Positions 36,048-47,898 of a stretch of DNA of 64,000 nucleotides are shown here, in pieces. The notes below the pieces were generated by a model. It worked only from the letters and a program-made list of their open reading frames with translations, did no database searches and was not told where the DNA came from. Numbering within the stretch: the stretch's first letter is position 1; each line of letters starts with the position of its first letter. Both the position numbers and the translations under genes were made by a program. Source of the stretch: Adiantum capillus-veneris (lineage: Eukaryota; Streptophyta; Polypodiopsida; Polypodiales; Pteridaceae); the NCBI GenBank assembly GCA_014529385.2, contig CM043943.1:104504355-104568354 (forward strand), in the 5' to 3' direction.

Positions 36048-37458
36048 CTAGGCTTTGGCTTTGGCAATGAGCAAACTTCTCAGGTGGAAGGCCCTTCGTG
36101 AGAAGGTCTGCAGGATTATCATCTGTCTGTACCTTGACGAGATCAATGGTCTTTTTTCAAGTACTTCCCAAATAAAGTGATACTTCACTTGTATGTGATT
36201 CATCTTTGCATGAAAGACATGATTCTGAGATAGCTTGATAGCACTTTGACTGTCAAAATGGATAATTGGAATCTCTGAAATGCCAAGCTCTTCCACCAAG
36301 CGTGAAAGCCATAAAGCCTCCTTGCATGTTTCTGTAGCAGCAACATACTCTGTCTCTGTTGTAGACAACACAATACACTTTTGTAGCAGGAATATCCAAG
36401 AGATTGCTCCCCATGTGAGCATGAAAACATACCCTTAAGTAGACTTCCTACAGACCACATGACCAACACAGTGTGCATCGGTAAACCCCACCACAAATTC
36501 CATATGCTCGCCAAAGTAGATGCACAAACCCTTTGTGCCCTTGAGGTACCTCGTAATACCCTTCACTACTTCCCAATGCTTTTTGCTAGGATTTTCCATA
36601 TACCTGCTAACCACTCCCACCGCAAATGCAATATCGGGATGTGTAGTCACCATAGCATACATCAAACTACCAACAACTAAAGCATACAGAATCTTGGCCA
36701 TTTTAGCCTTTTCATCATCATATGTAGGTTTGTCCATTGCACTAAGATTCACATATGGAGGCAATGGTACACCAATTGCTTTCCCCCCTCCATATGGAAA
36801 TGCTCCAAAATCTTGGATACATATTGCTGCAATAGATAAAGGATACCTTTTGACATGTCCCTAAATATACACATTCCAAGAATATGATTGGCCTCATCGA
36901 GATCCTTCATATCAAAGCCATTGCGTAGGATTTTCCTCAACATGTCTAATGCATGAACGTTCTGGCCTACAATCAGCATATCATTTACATACAAAACCAA
37001 GATAATCAGACTTCCATCTGCTACCCTCTTGGTGTACGATAGTGATCAATCTAACTCCGGCTGAGCCCTTGAGATTGCATGAATGTATCAAATTTGTGAT
37101 ACCATTCTTGAGGTGCCTGTTTCAGCCATACAAACTCCTTTTGAGTTTACCATACAAAACCATTAGGTTGTTGTATATAGATTTCCTCATGCAAATCACC
37201 ATGTAAAAATGCGATTTTTACATCCATCTGTATGAGTTCCCAATCCCCTGATGCAACCAAGCCCAAAAGGATCCGCAAAGTAGTCATCTTGACTACGAGA
37301 GAAAAGATCTCATCAAAATCAATTATGTGTTCTTGCTTGTACGCTTTGACAACCAACCGTGCCTTATACTTTACCAAGGAACTAAAAGTGAATTTCTTTT
37401 TGTAACCCATTTGCATGGCAAAACTTTCTGCGCTTTTGGCAAATGCACCAAATCTCAA
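36048..37458 (-). pseudogene. copia-1 reverse transcriptase and RNase H
   Basis: RT: KYKARLVVKAYKQEHIIDFDEIFSLVVKMTT and ELIQMDVKIAFLHGDL (37,458-37,147); YVNDMLIVGQN and NHILGMCIFRD (37,000-36,749); SLMYAMVTTHPDIAFAVGVVSRYMENPSKKHW (36,764-36,435). RNase H: VLSTTETEYVAATETCKEALWL, IHFDSQSAIKLSQN, HIQVKYHFI (36,422-36,048). The ALSTTEAEY...DSQSAI wording is typical of Tnt1/Tork-like plant copia elements. Confidence 0.88.
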
Positions 37459-38039
37459 GTATCATTTTTCTCTAGAGATTCCATTTTTGACAGCATGGCC
37501 CTATACCATTTCTTGCTGTTTGGATTAGCTGATGCTTTCTTGAAGCAAGACGATTCACCACAATCTGTCAACATGACATAATTAGCACCAAGAACAAATC
37601 TATATGGCTACCTTGATGGTCGGGTCGACCTCCGAGCCAAAGGCTCCATATTTCTAGCTTGTTGTGCAGCCTACAAATCTGCACCTTGTTGTACTGACAT
37701 TTCAAACTGACCAAAGTCAGACTGACCACCTGATTCAGATTGTCCAAAGTCTAACTGTCATGCATGTTGTCCTGTATATGAGTCTACTAGTTTTGATTGT
37801 CCTGGTTTGTGCTGCTCCGATTGTGGACTATGATGGGTAATTTTTGGTTGAGAAATTTCAGCAGTATTTCTTGCATTTTTGGGAACATCATCAATAATTT
37901 ATTGTTGACCATTGGGAATATCATCAGCAACTTGTTGTTGACCATTGGGCATACACTCCTATCCAAAAGTTGCATCTTCTCAAAAAACAACTCTCCTGAC
38001 TTCTTCAATCCTTTGAGGTTGTTTGTGCATGCGATCCTC
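37459..38039 (-). other. copia-1 integrase-RT linker region
   Basis: Low-complexity Gln/Ser/Asp-rich translation in several frames, with small internal repeats near 37,690-37,960 (for example TTGTTGTTGACCATTGGG and TGTTGACCATTGGG). This is the usual variable region between the copia integrase C-terminus and RT. Confidence 0.5.
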
Positions 38040-38877
38040 CTAGAAGATTATATCATCGCTACAGACAATTCTCCTCTTTTCAAGATCCCATAATCTATAG
38101 CCCATTTCACTATCATCACCATATCCTAGGAATACACACTCACAAGACTTTGGCTCCAACTTGTTGCGGTCTTCCTTTTGGATGTGCACAAAAGCTTCGC
38201 AACCAAACTCTCTCAAATAAGCGTATGAAGGTGGCTTGGCCGACCACCCTTCTTGGGGAACTCCCCCAGCCAAAGACCTATGTGATGACCGATTAATCAA
38301 ATGTATGACTATCATAATAGCCTCTATCCAAAAACCATGGGATAACATAGCATGAGACATCATACATTAAACTTTTTCTTAAATAGTCCAATTCACCCGC
38401 TCTACAACACCATTTTGGGGTGGATTATGAGATGCAGTCAGCTCCCTCTTTATCCCTTTACTGTCACAAAAGTCCCAAAAATGCTTTGACACATACTCGC
38501 CCCCATTCTCAAAGCGCAGACACTTTATTGTTGCTGACCTGATTTTCAGTAACAAATTGTTTGAGCTTATCCATGGAATCATCCTTGTGCTGGATTGGAT
38601 ATACCCACACCTTAGGGGTAGCATCATCCACAAAGGTAACAAAATAATTATTTTCCCCTAGAGATAGCCCTAGCATCTAACATACATCATAATGTACCAA
38701 TTCTAAGGGAGAAGCTTTCAATGAAAGTGATTTTTTGTGAGGAGTTTGAGCATGCATGCTATGGATACAATGATCACAATGGTCAAAATTAGCATACCTC
38801 AAACATGGTAAATACCCCAAACAAGAAAGAACCTTCATTCCGTTTTGACTCATGTGTCCCAACCTATCATGCCACAA
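38040..38877 (-). pseudogene. copia-1 integrase
   Basis: Zinc part: MWHDRLGHMSQNGMKVL...CDHCIHSM (38,877-38,677). Core: LRFENGGEYVSKHFWDFC and IKRELTASHNPPQNGVVERVNWTI (38,642-38,379), with the D-N-G-G-E-Y-type block and the PQQNGVAER-type Glu block. C-terminal part: AYLREFGCEAFVHIQKEDRNKLEPKSCECVFLGYGDD (38,363-38,040). The region is broken. Confidence 0.85.
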
Positions 38878-38887
38878 GGATACTTGG

Positions 38888-40206
38888 CTACTTGGTTATG
38901 GTGACTACATGGTTTTGCACACTAGATGCATGAAGTGGATACAGAGTGTCACTTTTAGGACCTCTAGCAATGATCTTGGATCCCTTGCTGATTTTCCACT
39001 TGCTATTCCCAAAGGTAGTGTGATAGCCATTATCATCTAGCTGCCTTGTGCTTATCAGGATCTTCTTGAGCTTGGGTACATGCCTCACATGATGCAATGT
39101 CAAATCTGATCCATGCTAAAATTTTAGTTGCATAGTGTTGATTCCCTCAATATCACATGCACGGTTGTCCCCCAAAAGAACAACACAATATCTTCCTGCA
39201 TTGTAGCTAGAGAACCATTCTTGGTGTGGTGTCACATGGAATGAAGCACCTGAATTCAAACTCCAGGTGTGCATGTCATCATTAGAATCAACAACCAAAG
39301 ATTGTGCACTAAAAGAAGAAGCAAAAAGAATATCATTTCCACCATCCACATGACTAACTACATCAATTTCCTCTATCTTAAGCGTGCTCTTCTTTTCAAA
39401 TTGACCATATTTTTTGTCATCCCTGATATCATCATAGTTTTTACCCTTTCCTTTCTCTTTCTTCCACTTAAAGCAATCACGCCGTGCTTAAAGTGTCCTT
39501 TCTTACCACAATGATGGCACTCAACATCTTTTCCACAAGACTTGTTGTTGCCTCTGTTTTCTTATTTCCCCCTTTGTTGAGATCTACTTCTGGTATGCAA
39601 TGCACTGAAAGACTTATTAGCTGCAATATTTTGTCTATTCAGCTCTTCCATTAGCAGAGATCTCTCCACATCAGAATACATCAGCATAGCATTGGAGTTG
39701 CTCATGGCTATCCTAAATGTATCCCAACTTTCAAGTAAAGTGCATAGTAGGCATGTAGCTTTAAGTTCATAATTAATGTTGAATTTTAGAGAAACCAGCT
39801 AGTTGAAAACCGAGTTGAACTCATTAAGATGTACATTCATGGCTATACCTTCCTTCACTCAAAGGTCCATCAACTTCTTCAACCAGTAAACCTTACTAGC
39901 ATCATTTTTCTGAGCATACAACTCCTCAAGTCTAGTCCACATAGCATAGGTAGAACTCAACTTCTCTATGTTGAATAGCAAAGAGGCAAAAGCTGAAAGC
40001 TCTATCATAGATCATGCAAGCTCATCCAGATCTTCCCAATCCAATTGCTCTATGTATGTTGGTTGTACCCCCTTTGTCTCAATAGGAATCACCTTTTTCT
40101 TTTGCACCAAGACATTGTAGCATTGTTTTGCTATATGGAAAAATTATGTGCACCCTCAAGATTCTTGATATGCAAAAGGTTACTGCTGTCACTGTTTCTT
40201 GCCATG
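38888..40206 (-). pseudogene. copia-1 gag and protease
   Basis: MARNSDSSNLLHIKNLEGAHNFS begins at 40,206. Gag blocks continue to a zinc knuckle near 39,510 (ECHHCGKKGHFKHG). The protease block HTWSLNSGASFHVTPHQEWF lies at 39,270-39,210. LHHVRHVPKLKKILISTRQLDDNGYHTTF (39,103 frame) is the usual segment before integrase. The region is broken. Confidence 0.75.
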
Positions 40207-41340
40207 ACTTCAACCAAAAAAAAGAAATTGAAGCCTCTGTTGATTGAAATCTCAAACTCGGTTTGCAGCACTAATAGCCACTGACAAAGAAGCACAAGAT
40301 CATCAGCACATAATGTTATGAGTAAGTCTCAAAAACTTGAGCTACAAATTTAAACTTAGCAGAGTGTCAAATCTATAAATTAAGACTCAGTAGTCTGCAG
40401 AATTCAAAATATCCATAGCAATTTAATTTAGTTGCAGTAATCCAATTCAGCTTCAGCAATTTAGATTCAACTTCATCAATTTGAATTCAGATCTTCTGCA
40501 CTTCTGGCACACCCTAGGAAACACTTGCTAGAAACCCTTGCTCATTGCCTAACTTGAAATTGAGTTACCAAGATTTTAGATCTGAGAATTGTGGAAACAC
40601 TCTATGCCCTCAAAATAATAGGGGGACAAAGTATTCTTACACTTATTAATGGCCTCTAACCTAATGTGACCCGGTTTTGTAAAAACCCCTTTATTTTAAA
40701 ATTTTCAAAAAAATTCAAAATTCAAATCTTATCTTCTTAAAACCCCCCTAAATCTATATATGGTCAAAAAAATAGTTTTTGACCCCTAAAAGTCAAAACG
40801 TGCACCAAAAACCCCTAAAATTCAAAAAATTTAAAAACCTTTTGAAACATCATTTTCTACTCTCCAAAGCTCCCCCAAAACTATCCCATACCTTGATAGT
40901 GGTTTTTCTCTTTAAAACCCAATTTTCAAGCCCTCATTGGTTACAACCATCACACTCACTCTCTACTCCAACATTATCTCTCTACTATCACCTCCATTGC
41001 AATAGCAAGGAGGCTCCTCTCTCGTCCCTCCCACCTACAATTGCCACACCAAGCAAGGTCACCCACCTTCTCTTATCTCCATTGTGGCACCAATCATGCT
41101 TCTCCTCCTCTCTATCACTCCCACCTCCCATTGACACACCAAGAAAACTCATTCCCTTTCTCCCACCTATATTGTAGCAACAAGCAAGGTCCTCCTCCTC
41201 CTAATTTTCTTTACCCACCCATGGCAAGCTCTACTCTGCAAAGGTGGCCAAAGGATGAGGGCACTGAACTTACATCCCACAACACAAGTGGTATAGATGG
41301 TGAGTGTGTGCCACAAGAGTTCACCAAAGATGCTTAGGTA
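40207..41340. other. No gene seen; A/T-rich then CT-rich DNA
   Basis: 40,380-40,500 has repeated AATTCAG/AATTTAG words. 40,680-40,870 is rich in CCCCTAAAA/TCAAAA words. 40,940-41,220 is CT-rich, and its Pro/Ser/Leu reading frames (40,779-41,177; 41,041-41,337) look like composition effects. Confidence 0.5.
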
Positions 41341-42363
41341 TAAATGCAGTCGTCTACTACTGTCCCTCACCATGTTCAAAACCATACAAACTTGGATCAT
41401 CATTGGAAAGGAGAACTCCTTGTCTTCAAGAATCACAAGGACAAGGGGACTATAGCCATTGTGCAAAATGTTTTTCAATGTCAAGCGTGCAATTCCAACC
41501 TACTCGATTCCTAGCATATTGTAAGCTACACATGTTTTGAGAATACAAAGCTAGGTGTGGTCATATTGGAATGTTTTTATGGCTTCATAATTATGTTTTG
41601 GCTTGCTTTTGCAGTCATATTTCCATCTACATTGGTGGAGGATTAGCCACTTCATAGCATCTCCAGCACATTCAATGCTATACATGCGGATATTAGAGCA
41701 ACAATTTTTGCACACCTTTGCCTAGCCAAATTGGTTCGAAGAAGAATTTTCTCCTATTCAGAGTCCTATATTGTATGTGCTACTACGCAAGGTTATGGGA
41801 AGCTTGAACCCATCAAGGTATCTTCCTTATTAATTATGGAGGGGCCACAACCATTTTTATGGTTGGTAGCATCTTTCTAGCAAAAGATGGTATTAGATGT
41901 CCAAAACTCCTTGAAATATTTTAAAGTTTCAAGCTCTGTGGGCTTGAGTTGGTGTTTTCTTGTTCATTTTTTTGTGCATATCTTTAAAGAGTTTGCATTT
42001 GTAGAGACAACCACAATGCTTGTATATAAAGATGTGCACTACGAGGATTTACAGAGTTTGCATTTGCAGAGACAACACAATGCTTGTATATAAAGATGGT
42101 CACTACAAGGATTTAAGGAGGGATTTTAGAAGAGAACTTGGGTTTTGTGAAGATCATGCACAATGGAGATAGGTATCATTGTAAGGTTGAAGCATCAAGT
42201 ATTGGGATGTGCTATTTAAAATTCCACACCTCCTTGTACGTATGATTTCATTATGATCGTTGGATGTGCAAGCTTGGAGTGTGGACTCCCTTACAGTGTG
42301 TTGTCATAATAATCAATATCTAATTCTCCTAAATGATTTTCTCATATTAAACTGATCATTTAA
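41341..42363 (+). other. Weak coding traces, unrecognised; one tandem duplication
   Basis: Plus-strand fragments such as NAVVYYCPSPCSKP (41,345), GDYSHCAKCFSM (41,440) and YKDGHYKDLRRDFRRELGFCEDHAQW (about 42,080-42,170) look more protein-like than their surroundings, but stops and frame changes separate them. 41,988-42,052 is duplicated in tandem at 42,053-42,116 (period 65). I see no known family. Confidence 0.3.
41988..42116. repeat. Tandem duplication, period 65
   Basis: The block beginning AGAGTTTGCATTTG occurs at 41,988 and again at 42,053 with a few differences. Confidence 0.88.
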
Positions 42364-43867
42364 TGTGGGGAAGTGCCAAGGGAGAAAAAGCTAGAATATT
42401 GGTTAAGTTAGCAGACTGGCCACAGTAGGGATCCAAAGGAGGGAAAATAGGGATCCAAAGGGGGGGCCATCTGCAAAAAGAGCCATGTGAAACAATGGGC
42501 CAAAAAGACCCTAAGGTTCAGCCCATTAAGACTTCCAAAATGCTAAGGTTCCAAAATTCAAAGGTTGTGTCCAAAGGTTAACCCTAGGGAAAATTGGATG
42601 CTTAGTGTGAGCTCAAAAAGTCTTTGCATATCCCTACATGGGAGGGGGCGAGCCCCAAAGCTAGGGGATGAGAGAGAAAGCTACACACACACACACACAG
42701 GCTCCCTTTACACAAAGGGAATGAGGGACACATGTCAGCTCCCTAGGCCAGATGCCCACAAGGTGTGCCCAATTCCTATTGGAAGACCCTTGAAGTGGAC
42801 CAATGAGAATTAAGCTAGAGTAAATCTAGTTTAATTAATTTAAAAACATTTAATAAAAGAAACCAATAAGAATTAAGTGTCCTAGAAGACTATTGGGCAG
42901 TCTCCCAAGGGGTCCAATGAGCATTCAGGAGCCCCATGGCTTGCCTGATTCCTATTGGCCAGGAGGCAAAGGGGTCCAATGAGAGTTTAGTTTAATTATT
43001 TAATTATCTAAAGCTCTCACAAAAGGGGAAAGGGGGACACATGTCAGAAGGCTATCACTTATGCTGCTTAATCCCTATTGGCTTGACCTGGGGAGGTCCA
43101 ATGAGGCAAAAGCCAGCCTAACTTAGCAGCTAGGGCTCGCCCAAGAGAGAGAGGGGGCTGATTTTTGCTTGGCATGGACACACACACTCTCACACTTGAC
43201 CATGTGTGAAGGGAAAATACTCTATCTCCTCCCAAGCTTTAATGGAGAGCTCATCACCTACTCCAAGCTTGTGAGATAGAAGCCTACATCAACACTCCCT
43301 TGGCATGTGGATGCAAATCCAACCAAGAGCCAAGCTTCAATGCATGCTCATCTTCTCTACCAAGCTAATTACTAAGCTAAGCTATGCTAATATGAGTGAT
43401 TATGTGAGGAGATGTACTTCTTTCTCGTAAGATACTTCTTTTTCCTCTCAATCTACTCTCATACCCTGCTAGCTCTCACCATCTTCGAAGGTGTGTGAGG
43501 TCTTGGGTCTGAGAACGGGGATAATTCAAGTTGTGTTTGATTAAGTGTTTTGCTTGGTGTATGAAGCTTCCATCTTCATTGCACTAGCTAGTCTTGAAGG
43601 AACACAAAGAATTGTATTGTACAATGTCTCTCTTGATGGGAGAAACCATAATACAAAGCCTTTTGGAGGGGGGACCGGCTCCATGCAAATCCGGTCCTCA
43701 ACTGTTGTCAATAGCTTAATTGCTCTCTCTTTTGAAAGTATTGTCGATGCTATCTAACTAGGTGTTATGCTTTTTGTTGCTCTCTCCACCCAAGCACTCT
43801 TGTAATTCTCATTAGGAATCAACTCTAATGAAATGCCCACTATGTTCATGCTAAATTCCGCTACACA
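42364..43867. repeat. Candidate solo LTR (about 1.5 kb)
   Basis: Begins TGTGGGGAAG and ends GCTACACA, which fits TG...CA LTR ends with a short inverted match (TGTG/CACA-like). No long reading frame lies inside, and the composition differs from the flanks. No clear target duplication (TTTAA left, AAAAG right) and no partner LTR was found, so the boundaries and even the nature are uncertain. It could instead be promoter-like host sequence. It contains the paired CCAAT units at 42,774-43,106. Confidence 0.3.
42774..43106. repeat. Four units of inverted CCAAT pairs
   Basis: CTATTGG then, 11-17 bases later in most units, CCAATGAG on the same strand: 42,774/42,799, 42,888/42,913, 42,950/42,974 and 43,073/43,097. 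Spacing between units is about 62-123 bases. GGACACATGTCAG also occurs twice (about 42,727 and 43,036). Confidence 0.7.
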
Positions 43868-43896
43868 AAAGATTTTAGGCCATTAAATGTTACAGT

Positions 43897-44061
43897 GTAG
43901 ACAAAGATATTGCAATATTTCACATTATAATGAGGATTCCCAATGATGCTTTGGAAGCTTTTCAAGTGAACAAGCATTGGACTCTCAGCAACGTGCGGAA
44001 ACATTTAGCCATTATGGGTTTTGAGGACCTTCAACAAGCTCAATTTCGTCTCCAAGGTTGA
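43897..44061 (+). pseudogene. Isolated exon-like block, ubiquitin-like pattern
   Basis: The plus strand reads VDKDIAIFHIIMRIPNDAL, then FQVNKHWTLSNVRKHLAIMG, then FEDLQQAQFRLQG. The pattern TLSNV-x-K-x2-A-x2-G...QQ-x-F-x-L-x-G recalls the ubiquitin fold (TI-x2-VK...GI...QQ-x-L-x3-G). CAAG|GTTGAC at the end could be a splice donor. No neighbouring exon was found. This is a weak call based on pattern only. Confidence 0.25.
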
Positions 44062-44257
44062 CATTAGTCTCACCAACGGTGCTACATTCTTGTGATGATC
44101 TCTACTCACCCACACATGCGGTCTTTGGTGCAAACTCTATGGGCAAGTGAATATGTACGCTTGTGGTGTACGGAATACATGATGGTGAAGGAACACACTT
44201 TGTGATGTCATTGAACACCATGAAAGCTGATATGTGATCTAGCAAAGGATGAAAAGA

Positions 44258-44325
44258 GAGAGGGAGGGAGAGGAAAGGGGAGGGAGGGAGATGGGAGGAG
44301 GAGGAGAGAACAAAGAATTTTTTCT

Positions 44326-44358
<33 letters not shown>
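44258..44358 (+). repeat. Purine tract ending in a 31-G homopolymer
   Basis: 44,258-44,309 is G/A-rich with several GGGAGGG words; 44,328-44,358 is an uninterrupted run of 31 G. Both can form G-quadruplexes. The poly-Pro minus-strand frames over it are artefacts. Confidence 0.95.
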
Positions 44359-44359
<1 letters not shown>

Positions 44360-44689
44360 TTTTGAAAATGTAGACTTTAAGTGCTTGTAGGTCCAACAAA
44401 AGGTAAAAAAATAAGTGAAAATGGTCTTTTTTTTAAGAATCAAATTTTGGCCCTTAGTTATGCATGTTTTTAATGATGTGGCCACATTGCTTTACTCCCT
44501 TCACTTTTCAAAAATCTAGAGAGAGAAAGAGACTCTTAAATCCACATACTACATGTGCCTTAAAAAAAGGCTAGAAAAGCCTATTCAAAACTAGCTTCTT
44601 GAATGCCCTTGTACCCTTAACCCTACACAATATTATCCTCAAAAAATAAGCTTTCTTACAAGGTCATGCAATGTCCATATTTTTCCTAA

Positions 44690-46315
44690 TGATAGAAGTT
44701 CTTAAACTCAGTGGAGACATACTCTCCCCCGTTGTCAATACGTAAAGCCTTCAACTTCTTTCCTGACTGGTTTTTGACCATAGCTAGGAACGTTTGGAAG
44801 ACAGTAAAGACTTTGTCTTTCTTCTTCAAGAGGTAGATCTACACTTTTTGAGTAGAGTCCTCTATGAAAGTCAAGAAATATAATTCCCTCCCTAGAGATT
44901 TATGCGGCATAGAACCTCATAGGTCGTATGAACCAAATCTAGAGGATTCCCTAGCTTCCTATCCACCAATAGAATTGAGGTAAGCCTAGTCTACTTCCCA
45001 TATATGCAATGCTCAGACAAACTAAAATCAAAATAGTTTAGCACATGTATATAGCCAAAATACTGTAAGTATTTCATTCCTTTCTGACTCATAGAACCAA
45101 CCCGGCTATATCACAATTCAGTCGAAGGCAACTTGGCTACAAAGATAGAGTTCTCTTTCATAGAAGGGATATACAAGGAATATAATGAGCTATAATTTTT
45201 TCCTTTGATCATGACCAAGCTACCTTTTTTATCATTCAAGATTCATTACCAAACATTGTAGTGTATCCAAGATCATCAAGGTATCCTACTGAAACCAAGC
45301 CCTTGGTTAGCATTGGTACATGTCTAACACCTCATGGCATGAACTTAGTACCATTGCACATACACAATTTCACATCTTCAATCCCACATGTCTCAAGATG
45401 ATGATGAGAATCACGTAGCTTAACTAAGCCTAGTTTAACTAAACCTAGCTTAACTAAACCATGTGTGGAAGCATAACTAGAGAACCACTCTTTGTGAGGA
45501 GTTTAAAAAAAATGGCACTTGAATCAATAATTCAATTTGTGCATAGCATTTTTCAAGAGCTAACAGCACATATGGACTCAAATCAGAAGTTAATACTAGT
45601 ATATTTGACAATTGTGGCACGTCAAGAACAGCATCAACATTGGAAACTGAATGACATTGAGCTCCTCTATCTTCACACTGCTCTTAGGAGGTGCATATCT
45701 TATGACAATGGCTTTACCCTTATCTCTTTGTCACAATTTAAGGCAATCCTTTTTCATGTGTCCTTTCTTGTGACAATGGTAGCATTCAATGTTCCTCATG
45801 TCACATCCATAGCTCTTGCTACGTGCATTCTTGCACTCTTGAGAATGACTGCAACTGCGACTATGACCTCTCTACCTTATTGTTTCTGTGGCTACTTCTA
45901 CTAGCCACATATGCATCAGCATGCCCACTATTATCAAGAGACTGATGTTAAATCTCTTCCTTGAGCAAAGCACTGGTAACATCATTGAAAACAAGCTTGT
46001 CCTTGAGGGTGTAGTTACTAATGGTAGTATTAAATGTATCCCATGATGCAAGCAAAGAACATAGCAATTGAAAATGGCTTTCATTTCATCATTAAAATTA
46101 AGCCCCTTTGATGTCAACTGAGTAAACACATTATTAAACCCGTTCAAGTTGAACTGTCACACTGCTACCTTCTTTCATGTTAAGATGCATAAGCCTCTTC
46201 ACCAAAAACACTTTGTTTAATGCACTCTTACCATCACACGTTGAGCCTATCTACTCTCATAATTATTTAGCAATTTTCTTGTCCATAATTGTGAAGAATA
46301 TAGACTCACCAAGAT
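44690..46315 (-). mobile_element. Ty1/copia fragment (copia-2), gag to integrase
   Basis: Minus strand: gag block SALNKVFLVKRLMHLNMKEGS near 46,190 and LTSKGLNFNDEMKAIF (46,147-45,872 frame); zinc knuckle CYHCHKKGHMKKDC near 45,760; protease-flank block HKEWFSSYAS near 45,480; a VRHVPMLTKGLVSVGYLDDLGYTT-type segment near 45,300; integrase FLTFIEDSTQKV and LKALRIDNGGEYVS at 44,880-44,720. RT and RNase H are not seen, and the left end fades at about 44,690. The right end is cut exactly at the chromovirus LTR. The coding regions have many breaks. Confidence 0.75.
45419..45466. repeat. Short tandem repeat, period about 16
   Basis: Three to four imperfect copies of a TTAACTAA(G/A)CCTAG(T/C) unit inside the copia-2 fragment. 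Confidence 0.75.
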
Positions 46316-46755
46316 TGCGAAGTCCCTAACCCAAAGACTCTAAAGTCGTGATGGGGTCCTTGACATGTCTCTAGGCCTAATAAAAAATTAGAGTCTCTAA
46401 GTAAGAAAAATCCAAGGAACATCGCCTTACCATTGGCCATGGCTTGAGACTGTAACCCTAGAAAAAGAACTTAATGTTGTCTTGCAAGCCAAAAAAGGAT
46501 AAAACCTAAAAGACCTAAAACTTTTTTGGCCCTTTAACCTTTGCAAATGGGCTAAGGAGTCCTCTTTCATGTCTTTTTTCTCTCTACACAAGTGAAGGCA
46601 TAGTTTTTGGTAGACTCCTCTTCCATTGAAGAAGTTTACTAGATGTTAATGTGGTGGGGATGGATAGTTACCCAACTAATTGGATTCAGCAGTCCATGAC
46701 CTTCAACCTTATTTGATTTTCACTTATCACTCCACACTAACACATGATTCTTTAT

Positions 46756-47898
46756 TTTCTAATCAGTACCACATTCTTTCTAATCAGTACCACATTCTTT
46801 TAACACTTAAAATAATGGAAGAAGGTAGCAGTGAAATCTTAACATGAACGAAGCTTCCTTTAACACTGATAAAATCTTTTCGATAATACTTTTCAGAATT
46901 TTCCTTCCATTTTTTAGTAACAGTGATTTCTTAAACCAAATTCTTGAAAGTATTATCGAAAATATTTTATCAAATAGACATTTTTTGACTTAAGACAAGG
47001 TACTGTCAGCAAAGCAACGATCATAACAACCATGAACAATACTTCTCTTGTCTTAAGATCACCTATAGAGAGGTGAAAAATGGCATGATTCTTTTATTCA
47101 AAAACCAAGGTGGAAGAAGGCATCACCCTAAAATTAGGGTGTCCATACACCGTAAATAATTTCCCATACAAACGGGTGGCTCCTGTAGGATAAGAAAACG
47201 GTATCCTAACTTATGTAGAAATATCAAGACATGAATGGACGAGAGACTCATCGTTCATGGGGGTGGCCAACATAAAAGTGACCTTATAGCCGTCATTGTT
47301 CATCATCTGACGTGAAAATTAATCAAGAAATCAAACCTGGTCTTGAGACAAGTTGTCTTAAGGATCATCAATCAAATCTTTCCTGGTTCATCCAAATTAA
47401 CCAAAACATTGTTCATCATCTAACGTGAAACTATATTAAGGAATCAGATGTGGTCTTGAGACAAGTTGTCTTAAGGATGATCAATCATACCTTTCTTAGT
47501 TCATCCAGATTAACCAAAACATTTCTTTCCTAGCTTAATAAACAAGTGTATAGTGTTTCTTGGAAGGTGTCCTTCCATTCTCAACCAATTTTAATATTTG
47601 CTAAGTACCCTATTCACTAACAAAATGCAATGTTATAACTTAAATAAATATTATAATAAATCATAGAAGTTTTAGAAATTAAAATTCCACCTAGGACTAA
47701 TCCAATGTTGGGATATGTTGTGGCTCAAGGATCCGAATACTCTCATTTTTCAATAAGTTACTTGGGCCAACCTCATTGTCATGAATGGCCCTAGCCCTCT
47801 TGGCAATGACCTCCTCTTTTGTTTGATGACTTGCATGTGCTCTTTTGGGGGCCATTTTCTTTATCCTTGTAAAAGGATGCTTAACCATTAGGCAAAAT
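46756..47898. other. 1.14 kb segment present in only one chromovirus LTR
   Basis: Flanks on both sides match the right LTR around 51,545-51,560. The segment contains a 21-base direct repeat at 46,757-46,800, a tandem of about 116 bases at about 47,300-47,520, and a short minus-strand frame (47,888-47,697: MAPKRAHASHQTKEEVIAKRARA). No terminal repeats or target duplication are clear, so insertion here and loss from the other LTR cannot be told apart. Confidence 0.55.
47300..47522. repeat. Tandem repeat, period about 116, with an inverted core
   Basis: GTTCATCATCT...CGTGAAA...TCAAACCTGGTCTTGAG-type block twice in a row. Each copy contains CTTGAGACAAG followed by TTGTCTTAAG, a near-palindrome. 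Related CTTAAGACAAG words occur near 46,990 and 47,057. Confidence 0.8.

Larger units (their letters stand above)
36048..40206 (-). mobile_element. Ty1/copia element, Tnt1/Tork-like (copia-1)
   Basis: On the minus strand the order is gag (40,206-39,480), protease, integrase, reverse transcriptase, RNase H (to 36,048), the copia order with integrase before RT. No LTR was found on either side: the right side fades into A/T-rich DNA and the left abuts the gypsy-2 leader. The coding regions have many breaks. Confidence 0.85.

Noticed and set aside
40779-41337. Pro/Ser/His-rich reading frames that could be a secreted or wall protein
   Set aside because: Composition follows the CT-rich DNA; there is no signal peptide or repeat motif, and two overlapping frames are equally open.
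42364-43867. Firm call of a complete solo LTR
   Set aside because: Terminal TG/CA fit, but no target duplication and no second copy is seen, so it stays a low-confidence candidate.
44102-44485. Poly-Pro reading frames on the minus strand
   Set aside because: They are produced by the 31-G run and the G/A-rich tract.
47697-47888. Short basic protein gene (MAPKRAHASHQ...)
   Set aside because: Only 63 residues inside an LTR-private segment, without a homologue in the window; it could be chance.
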